NCBI GenBank assembly: GCA_002352185.1
Contig: DEHY01000125.1
Span: forward strand, 13,715-18,974
Direction: 5' to 3'
From: Competibacteraceae bacterium UBA2788
GTDB taxonomy: Bacteria > Pseudomonadota > Gammaproteobacteria > Competibacterales > Competibacteraceae
Length of the DNA: 5,260 nucleotides
How positions within the stretch are numbered: the first letter of the stretch is position 1; each line of letters opens with the position of its first letter. The notes below the pieces were generated by a model, which saw only the letters and a list, made by a program, of their open reading frames with translations, did no database searches and had not been told where the DNA came from. Made by a program: the position numbers and the translations under genes. Of this stretch, positions 1 to 5,260 are shown piece by piece.

Positions 1-108
1 TCCTGGAACGATGAGCCGCGCAACGTTCGCTCGGCGGAACGGCACCGCAGCCAGGCCAACTATCAGGATTATTTTCTGGGGTTCCGCCTAGTGCGGGAAC
101 TGCCGTAG
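1..108 (+). CDS. 3' end of an FGE-sulfatase-domain protein (5' truncated by window edge)
   Basis: Frame 1 is open from the first base to TAG at 106-108 and gives 35 residues. They begin SWNDEPRNVRSAER and end LGFRLVREL. This is the usual last segment of the FGE-sulfatase (SUMF1-like, C-type-lectin-like) fold: a G-S-W-x-D motif, then R-x-x-x-R, closing with the hallmark GFR-hydrophobic strand. It aligns with the C-terminus of the kinase encoded next (SSWSDSARQGRFAYR ... LGFRLVLEP), so the two genes carry paralogous domains. The stretch after SW holds no cysteine, so the catalytic Cys pair of true formylglycine-generating enzymes is absent and a binding or structural role is more likely than oxidation of sulfatases. 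Whether the missing N-terminal part is also a kinase cannot be seen. Family assignment is fairly secure; function is not. Confidence 0.8.
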   Translation, partial: SWNDEPRNVRSAERHRSQANYQDYFLGFRLVRELP

Positions 109-359
109 AGCGCCGTTGCTGCCCCATAAGCGTGGCCGAATGGCGCGTTATGACTGAGGCATGGCTGCGGGCGTAAGGTTGGGTGTGCGTCCCGTCCCGG
201 AACCGTTCGATTCCAGTGTGCGTTTGCGACCGGGAGGGCTAAAATCAGCAGCGCAGAGTAGCCTGATTCAGTGAGGCCGCCATCTGATTTTTTCCGGGTT
301 TTTCGGAATGATCGTGCGACCCCGCCAGAGGCGCTCACCGACCTTATGACCAGGATGCC
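109..359. other. Intergenic leader between two FGE-domain genes
   Basis: No credible gene was found in this 251-bp stretch. All plus-strand frames are broken by stops, and the minus-strand open frame across it runs into the kinase gene and resembles nothing known. TAAAAT at 240-245 looks like a -10 box but has no matching -35 at 16-18 bp, so no promoter is called. Short inverted repeats are present: GCGCC/GGCGC at 110-114 and 142-146, an 8-bp pair at 241-248/284-291, and TTCCG/CGGAA at 292-296/304-308. The gap may hold the upstream gene's terminator and the promoter of the kinase unit, but neither is proven. Confidence 0.5.
241..293 (+). terminator. Possible intrinsic terminator: 8-bp inverted repeat running into a T6 tract
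   Basis: AAAATCAG at 241-248 is perfectly complementary to CTGATTTT at 284-291, and the T-run continues to 293. Inside the 35-nt loop, GCCT (261-264) pairs with AGGC (274-277). The position, 130-185 bp after the upstream stop codon, suits a terminator of that gene. The stem is AT-rich and the loop long, so this is weak. A second CTGATT at 263-268 could pair with the same left arm, so alternative folds exist. Confidence 0.25.
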
Positions 360-2330
360 ATGATCAAGAAACCCAATAACGCACTGCCCATCGGTTATCG
401 CCTGCATCAGTACCGCATCGAATCGGTACTGGGCGCAGGTGGATTTGGAATCACCTACAAGGCCGTGCATGAGGCGTTGCAGACTAGGGCGGCCATCAAG
501 GAGTACTTTCCGGTTGAGTGGTCCTATCGGGATCGCGACGAGGTCAATGTTCTGGCCAACACCCAGGGGGGCTTACCGACTTCGGAAGCGGGCGAGGATG
601 CCTGCTATGGCTGGGGCTTGGAGCGGTTCCTCAACGAAGCCCAGATTCTGGCGAAAGTTAATCACCCCGGTGTAGTGCGGGTGCGGGATTTTTTCGAGGA
701 GAATGGCACGGCCTACATCGTGATGGATTACGAGGATGGTGAACCGCTTAGCCAGGCGCTCCAGCGGGAAAAAACCCTGACCGAGGACCATATTCGCCGC
801 CTGCTGGGCGATGTGCTGCCGGCCTTGGAGGCTGTGCATGCCCTGGGTTATCTGCACCGCGATATCAAGCCCGCCAATCTCTATCGTCGCGCCGACGGTC
901 GAACCATCCTGATCGATTTCGGCGCGGCCCGCCAGGCGCTGGGCCGGCGCAGCAAGAGCGTCACCAGCGTCTTTTCGCCCGGCTACTCGCCGATTGAGCA
1001 ATATCTGGTGGATGGCAAGGGATATGGACCCTGGACTGATATCTATGCGGTGGGATCGGTTTTGTATCACTGCGTGGCGGGCGCGGCACCGATTGAGGCG
1101 CCGGCGCGGGTGCTTGACGATCCATTGCGCCTGGCCGAGGAGTTGGCGTCCGGGCGCTATAGCCAGGTATTGCTGCGGCTGATTGATCGGGCCATGGCGG
1201 TTCGTCCAGAGAAGCGATTCCAAACGGTCGCACAGATGCGGACAGCGCTGGAGGCGCGGGCCGATGATGACGATGGCGAGCGCACGGTCAAGCTGGAGCT
1301 GCCGCTACGCTCGGATTTGCATCGCAGTGGCGAGAAGCTGCGCCTGTCCATCGCCGAGTCCCCCAAGGAACCCCCGAAATCCCGGCGATTGAACTGGCGA
1401 TGGGGGGTTGGCATTCTGGCGGCGTTGGCGGTAGCCGGAGGAGGCGTCGCAATCTGGAAGGAGCAAATTCCGTCGAGCCCGGTTGAAGATAAAAATACGC
1501 CGCAACCACTCCATCCGCCCTCTCCGCCCAGACCATCCGGGCCTCCCGCTAACCCTCAACCCGGTCAGGCTTATTCCGATCCGGGTACGGGCCTGGATTT
1601 TGTCTGGATTCCGCCCGGCTGTTTCATCATGGGCAGTCCGGACACGGAAAAGGATCGCGGCGCCAACGAGGCGCCGCACCAAGTGTGCCTGAAGGGTTTC
1701 TGGATGGGCAGAACCGAGGTGACGAATGCCCAGTATCGGAAGATCGAGGCCGGCCACAATAGCGGCGCCTACGAATCCTACAGCCTGAACGAGCCTAATC
1801 AGCCGGTGGTTCGGGTCAGTTGGCACGAGGCGGTCGCCTATGCCGACAAGCTGTCTGGCAAATCCAGCCTGCGGTTTCGTCTGCCGACGGAGGCCGAGTG
1901 GGAATACGCAGCGCGTGCGGGCAAGACTAATTTCCGCACTTGGGGCGATGATCCGGGTCAGGCCTGCCGCTACGCGAACGTCTATGACGAAACCGCACGC
2001 AAGGCCACCAAATCCTTCAATTGGGACAATTACCCCTGCGAGGATAGACAAGTCGTGGCAGCTCCGGTCGGCCAGTATGCGGCCAACGCCTTTGGCCTCT
2101 ACGATATGCTGGGCAATGTCGCGGAGTGGACCTGCTCCGAATACGACAGCGCATACGCCGGCGGCGAAACCCGTTGTGCGGATCGCAAGGCGGCGGCAGG
2201 CGGGAGCCGAGTATTGCGCGGCAGTTCATGGTCCGATTCTGCACGTCAGGGGCGTTTTGCCTATCGGCTTCCGTTCGTGCCGGAATTACGCAAGTTTGAC
2301 TTGGGATTCCGGCTGGTGCTGGAACCATGA
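360..2330 (+). CDS. Membrane-spanning Ser/Thr protein kinase with extracytoplasmic FGE-sulfatase-like domain
   Basis: This 656-aa protein is predicted to be a receptor-like Hanks-type kinase. The kinase domain (about 15-300) is intact: Gly loop GAGGFG 25-30, Lys47 in AIKEYF, a roughly 40-residue insert before the helix-C Glu93, HRDIKPAN 166-173 with catalytic Asp168, DFG 186-188, SPGYSPIEQY 206-215 in place of APE, Asp227 and Arg286. A basic stretch (SRR 341-343) precedes one transmembrane helix (about 348-366), placing the kinase in the cytoplasm and the C-terminus outside. A Pro-rich linker (about 376-402) leads to an FGE-sulfatase fold (about 405-656) with GCFIMGS, WMGRTEVTN, RLPTEAEWEYAAR, GLYDMLGNVAEW and LGFRLV. 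Residues where FGE enzymes carry their two catalytic cysteines are Asp626 and Gly631, so ligand binding rather than formylglycine formation is inferred. Six cysteines (421, 443, 536, 560, 592, 606) could form disulfides. The start is well supported: an in-frame stop lies at 309-311 with no other start between, and AGGA sits at 352-355. Ligand and substrates are unknown. Confidence 0.93.
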   Translation: MIKKPNNALPIGYRLHQYRIESVLGAGGFGITYKAVHEALQTRAAIKEYFPVEWSYRDRDEVNVLANTQGGLPTSEAGEDACYGWGLERFLNEAQILAKVNHPGVVRVRDFFEENGTAYIVMDYEDGEPLSQALQREKTLTEDHIRRLLGDVLPALEAVHALGYLHRDIKPANLYRRADGRTILIDFGAARQALGRRSKSVTSVFSPGYSPIEQYLVDGKGYGPWTDIYAVGSVLYHCVAGAAPIEAPARVLDDPLRLAEELASGRYSQVLLRLIDRAMAVRPEKRFQTVAQMRTALEARADDDDGERTVKLELPLRSDLHRSGEKLRLSIAESPKEPPKSRRLNWRWGVGILAALAVAGGGVAIWKEQIPSSPVEDKNTPQPLHPPSPPRPSGPPANPQPGQAYSDPGTGLDFVWIPPGCFIMGSPDTEKDRGANEAPHQVCLKGFWMGRTEVTNAQYRKIEAGHNSGAYESYSLNEPNQPVVRVSWHEAVAYADKLSGKSSLRFRLPTEAEWEYAARAGKTNFRTWGDDPGQACRYANVYDETARKATKSFNWDNYPCEDRQVVAAPVGQYAANAFGLYDMLGNVAEWTCSEYDSAYAGGETRCADRKAAAGGSRVLRGSSWSDSARQGRFAYRLPFVPELRKFDLGFRLVLEP

Positions 2331-2352
2331 GCCGGTTCGCGATTTATGGCCG

Positions 2353-2358
2353 AGGAGG
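2353..2358 (+). promoter_or_regulatory. Strong Shine-Dalgarno site deciding the start of the PEGA-repeat gene
   Basis: AGGAGG lies 4 nt before ATG 2363. The alternative in-frame ATG at 2327 overlaps the kinase stop (ATGA) and would add 12 residues ahead of the signal peptide. The strong site and the clean signal peptide both favour 2363. The ATGA overlap remains a possible coupling start. Confidence 0.75.
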
Positions 2359-2362
2359 CGAT

Positions 2363-4513
2363 ATGGATAAAACCCTGCTGAAGGGGTTCGGGTTGATGCT
2401 GGCGCTGGTGATCGAACTGCTGACCGGACCGGCCTGGGCGGCGGATAACCCGCCGCCAGCGCGGATGACCGCGACGGTGGTCGAGTTCACGGTGCGCGGC
2501 GGCCTCGACGAGCAAGCCGGGGCCATTCTCGCCGACCTGATGATGTCGGCGATTGCGAATACCAGCCGCTTCACCCTGAAAGATCGGCTACCGTTGACGG
2601 CGGCGGCCAAGATTGCCAAATCCCAGGAACTGGGTTCGACCGGCCTGCTCGACCCCAAAACCGCCGCCGAGCTGGGGCGCTTGTACGGGGTGGATGCGGT
2701 GGTGACCGGCGGAGTTTCCAAGCTGGGCGATCTGATTACCGTCACCGCGCGGCTGATTGACACTAAGACCGCTTCCCTGCTGCGCAGCGGCCAGATCCAG
2801 GGCAAGGACATTGACAGCATCCAGATCAAGATCAATGAACTGGCGACGATGATCACGGCGCCGCCGGAGCCGCCAAAGACCTATGCGCTGACCGTGGTGG
2901 CCCAGCCGCCGGATGCCCAGATTCGGCTGCTTAACAACCCGGTCGCGTATCAGGCCGGAATCCGGCTGTCGCCCGGCGATTATGAAGTCGAGATCACCCG
3001 ACCCGGCTATCTGGCGCACAAGGCCCCGGTGCGGATCGGTGATCGTGACCTGACAGTGACCGTGGCGCTGGATGCGGCCAAGTACGGCCTGACCGTCCGC
3101 CCGGAACCTGCGGACGCCCAAATCCGGTTGCTTGGCAGTTCGGTGGCCTATCAGCCGGGCGTTGCGCTCCCGCCGGGCAACTACGAGATCGAAGTGAGCC
3201 GGGACGGCTATGTAACCCGCAAATTCCCGGTTCGGATCGTGGACAGTGAAGTCACAGTGCCCATCGTTCTGGACAAGACCCCACCGCCGCTGTCGCCCTC
3301 TCCTCAGTACCGCTTGACGGTGCAAACCGATCCGCCACAAGCGGTCGTGCGTCTGTTAAACGTGAAGACGCCTTATCAACCTGGGGTGCGGTTGCCGCCG
3401 GGCGAGTATTCACTGGAGATTAGTCAATCGGGCTACCAATCGGTGCGGATGACGGCGAGGATTGTAGATAGCGATGTGCTGGCGCCGGTGAGGCTGGTCA
3501 GGCAGGCTGAACCGGAACAGCCAAAACGGTACCGGCTGACGGTGCGCGTCGATCCGCCGAGCGCCCAGGTTCGACTGCGTGGGGTCAAGACCGCTTACCA
3601 GCCCGGGATGCCCTTACCGCCGGGCAATTACACCGTCGAGGTTTCGCAAGCCGGCTATGAGACGAAGCAACTCCCGGTGCGAATCGCGGATAACGATGTG
3701 ACCGTGTCGGCGGTGTTGGTCAAGCAGGCCGCGCCGGAACTGTACCGGCTGACGGTGCAGGCGGATCCACCGGATGCTCGAGTGCGGTTGCGCGGCGCCG
3801 GAACGGATTACCGGCCCGGAGTGCAGTTGCCGCCAGGCAGCTATACGATAGAAGCCGCCAAGCCGGGCTATGAAACCAAAAGTGCGACGGTTCGAATTAC
3901 AAACAGCGATGTGGCGGTGCCGATAGCGCTGGTCAAGTCGCCGGAGATCGAGCAATACCGGCTGACGGTGCAGGCTACGCCGCCGAGCGCCCGGGTGCGG
4001 CTGGTCAATTCCGCGTTCACCTATCGCCCAGGGATACCATTGCCACCCGGCAATTATGTCGTCGAAGTGACCGGGCGCGGCTATGAAACCAAACGTCTAA
4101 CCATACGGATCGCAGGTGACGATGTAACGCTGCCGGTCGAGCTTGAAAAGACCGCAGTTGCAACATCCTCCACGCCAACGGCTGCTCTTTCGCCCTTGCG
4201 GGCGGGCGAGTGGCGGATCGGCGCGGTGCAGGCGGACAGTTCGCTGGACAGCCAGGATCGCGCTGAGGTGCTGCGCATTTTTAACGGTTATGTCGGGCGA
4301 ACCGTGACCCGCGACGCTTTGCTGGATGGCGCGCTGCGGGTCTATCAGTCCACCGGGGTGACGCTCAGTTTTACCGTGCGCGAAAGCGCTTCGGGCAGCG
4401 CTGAACTGTATGCGCACGCTGCCCGGCGGGTGCGGCGAACCTATGAAAGCAATATCCCCATCATGACCCGCAGCCAACTGGAAAATTCCGGTTTCGGGGT
4501 GTCGGTTCAGTGA
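2363..4513 (+). CDS. Exported CsgG-like / six-PEGA-repeat protein
   Basis: This 716-aa protein begins with a Sec-type signal peptide: basic MDKTLLK, hydrophobic core to about residue 20, and probable cleavage after PAWA (residue 26). Residues about 36-163 resemble the CsgG/curli-assembly type fold: an ATVVEF strand, then sGLLDPKTAAELGRLYGVDAVVTG-like sequence and ITVTARLIDTKT. The lipobox Cys of real CsgG is absent, so a soluble periplasmic rather than lipid-anchored form is likely; the whole protein has no cysteine. Six PEGA domains follow (174-596), beta-rich units known from many surface and signalling proteins and thought to bind proteins or carbohydrates. A Thr/Ser/Ala/Pro linker leads to an unassigned domain (about 610-716) with YVGRTVTRDALL and RRTYESNIPIMTR, perhaps POTRA-like. 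It starts 32 bp after the kinase stop on the same strand, so co-transcription is likely. Inferred role: periplasmic partner, scaffold or ligand of the kinase's outer domain. Exact function is unknown. Confidence 0.88.
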   Translation: MDKTLLKGFGLMLALVIELLTGPAWAADNPPPARMTATVVEFTVRGGLDEQAGAILADLMMSAIANTSRFTLKDRLPLTAAAKIAKSQELGSTGLLDPKTAAELGRLYGVDAVVTGGVSKLGDLITVTARLIDTKTASLLRSGQIQGKDIDSIQIKINELATMITAPPEPPKTYALTVVAQPPDAQIRLLNNPVAYQAGIRLSPGDYEVEITRPGYLAHKAPVRIGDRDLTVTVALDAAKYGLTVRPEPADAQIRLLGSSVAYQPGVALPPGNYEIEVSRDGYVTRKFPVRIVDSEVTVPIVLDKTPPPLSPSPQYRLTVQTDPPQAVVRLLNVKTPYQPGVRLPPGEYSLEISQSGYQSVRMTARIVDSDVLAPVRLVRQAEPEQPKRYRLTVRVDPPSAQVRLRGVKTAYQPGMPLPPGNYTVEVSQAGYETKQLPVRIADNDVTVSAVLVKQAAPELYRLTVQADPPDARVRLRGAGTDYRPGVQLPPGSYTIEAAKPGYETKSATVRITNSDVAVPIALVKSPEIEQYRLTVQATPPSARVRLVNSAFTYRPGIPLPPGNYVVEVTGRGYETKRLTIRIAGDDVTLPVELEKTAVATSSTPTAALSPLRAGEWRIGAVQADSSLDSQDRAEVLRIFNGYVGRTVTRDALLDGALRVYQSTGVTLSFTVRESASGSAELYAHAARRVRRTYESNIPIMTRSQLENSGFGVSVQ
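2882..4150 (+). repeat. Six tandem PEGA-domain coding repeats
   Basis: Units begin with a Tyr codon (Y-x-LTV) at 2882, 3083, 3308, 3530, 3743 and 3956, i.e. residues 174, 241, 316, 390, 461 and 532. Each follows the plan Y-x-LTV...P-x-(D/S)A-x-(I/V)RL...Y-x-(P/A)G...(L/S)PPG-x-Y-x-(V/I)E...GY...(V/A)RI...D-(V/L)...L. Unit spacing is 67, 75, 74, 71 and 71 residues, with variable Pro/Glu/Gln-rich linkers between units. The last three starts are exactly 213 bp apart and open with the same 16 bases; units 5 and 6 share 20. This suggests recent duplication or gene conversion at the 3' end of the array. Confidence 0.9.
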
Positions 4514-4556
4514 GCTGGAGCGGCCCTTATATAGCAACCCTATACAGGTTGTTGAC

Positions 4557-4609
4557 GTAGCACGGGCATCCTGCCCGTGTTTAGTTCACGGGCAGGATGC
4601 CCGTGCTAC
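4557..4609. repeat. Perfect 23-bp inverted repeat (REP-like hairpin) between convergent genes
   Basis: The left arm (4557-4579, GTAGCACGGGCATCC onward) is the exact reverse complement of the right arm (4587-4609), with a 7-nt loop TTTAGTT at 4580-4586. Each arm is also self-complementary: CACGGGCA and TGCCCGTG pair across 3 nt (4561-4579 and 4587-4605). It can therefore fold as one long stem or as two adjacent hairpins. It lies in the 117-bp gap between the PEGA gene and the malic enzyme gene, which converge, so it may end or protect both transcripts. Neither side has a proper T-tract. GGGCATCCTGCCC-type hairpins recur between genes of many bacteria, so this is probably one copy of a dispersed family. 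Confidence 0.85.
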
Positions 4610-4630
4610 AACTTTATGAACTCCGCTTAC

Positions 4631-5260
4631 TCATCCTTGGGGATAGCCAGGGTGGTCAATCATCGCGGTGTGATCGCCGCGAGTGATGGGCAGGTAGCGG
4701 GGTTTCCAGGACCGCGTCCGCAGATAGGTGTCGAGGTCGCGTCCCGCCAGTTCAGTCTTGCCGGCTACTCCTTCCTTTAACGCCTGTTCGATGACCCGCG
4801 CTCCGACCCGGATGCTGACTTCACGCAATTCGCGCACCGGCGGGTAAATCCGCCCGGATTTCAAATGGGCGGCGATGGTGTATTCGGCCAGCGCATAGGC
4901 CGCTTCCAGCACCATGCCGTCGGTGATCTCGTGGCATTCGGCCAGAATGGCGCCAAAACCCAGTCCAGGGAAGATAAAAGCGTTATTGCCCTGACCAATG
5001 TGATGCACCTGGCCGTTCCGAATTACATCCGGGAAGGGGCTGCCGGAGGCTACAATCGCCCGGCCTTCACTCCAGTCCAGAATGTCTTCCGGCAGCGCTT
5101 CGCAGGCTGAGGTCGGATTGGACAGCGGGAAAATGAGGGGATGGGTCGTGTTGCGCGCCATGGCTTGCACCACCGGATGATTGAACGCGCCGGTCTGACC
5201 GCTCAACCCAAGCAGGACCGTGGCCTGGGTGTATTCGATGACTTCCAGCAGGGTCGGGAT
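4631..5260 (-). CDS. maeA: Malic enzyme, MaeA/SfcA type, C-terminal part (5' end outside window)
   Basis: The minus-strand frame is open from the window edge (5260) to the stop at 4633-4631 and gives 209 residues, roughly the last third of a family member of about 550-580 aa. Malic enzyme oxidatively decarboxylates L-malate to pyruvate and CO2 with reduction of NAD(P)+, linking the TCA cycle to pyruvate in the cytoplasm. The sequence shows the late NAD-binding fold: TVLLGLSGQTGAF, then PLSNPTSACEA (SNPT at 5122-5111), SEGRAIVASGSPF, and GQGNNAFIFPGLGFG (NNAFIFPG at 4987-4964). The Asn of SNPT and the NN pair match substrate-contacting residues known in the family. The order of motifs matches E. 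coli MaeA closely. The TTG at 5206 is internal, since homology continues upstream to the edge. Coenzyme preference cannot be settled because the region that decides it lies outside. The gene converges on the kinase/PEGA unit and appears functionally separate. Confidence 0.93.
   Translation of the reverse strand: MPTLLEVIEYTQATVLLGLSGQTGAFNHPVVQAMARNTTHPLIFPLSNPTSACEALPEDILDWSEGRAIVASGSPFPDVIRNGQVHHIGQGNNAFIFPGLGFGAILAECHEITDGMVLEAAYALAEYTIAAHLKSGRIYPPVRELREVSIRVGARVIEQALKEGVAGKTELAGRDLDTYLRTRSWKPRYLPITRGDHTAMIDHPGYPQG

Noticed and set aside
201..217. TTCGATT at 206-212 resembling a tRNA T-loop
   Set aside because: The flanking bases do not form a 5-bp T-stem and no acceptor or anticodon arm can be traced upstream.
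240..245. TAAAAT as a -10 promoter element
   Set aside because: The expected -35 position (about 216-223) reads GTGTGCG-like sequence with no TTGACA resemblance.
346..363. Five-codon ORF (MTRMP) ending in ATGA overlap with the kinase start
   Set aside because: The only AG-rich site upstream is about 14 nt away, and such a short frame is expected by chance.
1305..2051. Long minus-strand open frame (248 codons) opposite the kinase FGE domain
   Set aside because: It lies wholly within a strongly supported gene, has no recognisable motif, and is a typical antisense shadow of GC-rich codon use.
2588..3340. Long minus-strand open frame (250 codons) opposite the CsgG/PEGA region
   Set aside because: Its apparent internal repetition only mirrors the PEGA repeats on the plus strand; no independent support.
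2882..4150. CRISPR-like or DNA-level satellite array
   Set aside because: The repetition is protein-coding, in frame, with synonymous and conservative changes; it is a PEGA domain array.
4535..4551. Small inverted repeat CAACC/GGTTG after the PEGA stop codon
   Set aside because: A 5-bp stem with a 7-nt loop and no T-tract is too weak to call a terminator.
4577..4780. Plus-strand ORF of 67 codons starting inside the hairpin
   Set aside because: It begins in the inverted repeat and runs antisense through the malic enzyme C-terminus; its first residues are a translation of the hairpin arm.

Overview
The window is GC-rich (roughly 60% by eye), with proteobacterial-style gene packing and Shine-Dalgarno sites. 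The family combination is a membrane Ser/Thr kinase fused to an FGE-sulfatase fold, a secreted CsgG-like/PEGA-repeat protein, and a MaeA-type malic enzyme. Together with a dispersed-type intergenic hairpin, this suggests an environmental gammaproteobacterium, perhaps a Competibacter/Thiotrichales/Chromatiales-like lineage. That placement is an inference and the genus cannot be read from this sequence.

Layout: positions 1-108 are the 3' end of a plus-strand gene whose last 35 residues are the C-terminus of an FGE-sulfatase-type domain. A 251-bp gap (109-359) follows, with no convincing promoter but several inverted repeats, one of which runs into a T-tract. At 360-2330 lies a 656-aa membrane-spanning Ser/Thr kinase: an intact cytoplasmic kinase domain, one transmembrane helix, a Pro-rich linker, and an extracytoplasmic FGE/C-type-lectin-like domain that lacks the catalytic cysteine pair. 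Thirty-two bases later, behind a strong AGGAGG site, starts a 716-aa exported protein (2363-4513) with a signal peptide, a CsgG-like domain, six PEGA repeats and an unassigned C-terminal domain. The 117-bp gap between convergent genes (4514-4630) carries a perfect 23-bp inverted repeat. The minus strand at 4631-5260 encodes the C-terminal third or so of a malic enzyme whose start lies beyond the window.

The kinase and the PEGA protein look like a two-gene unit: same strand, close spacing, and both with parts predicted outside the cytoplasmic membrane. The simplest working model is a receptor-like kinase whose periplasmic FGE-fold domain senses a ligand or the PEGA protein. The FGE-domain remnant just upstream indicates a tandem array of related genes beginning before the window. 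The malic enzyme is a convergent housekeeping gene with no evident functional tie, so the accessory system probably ends at the hairpin.
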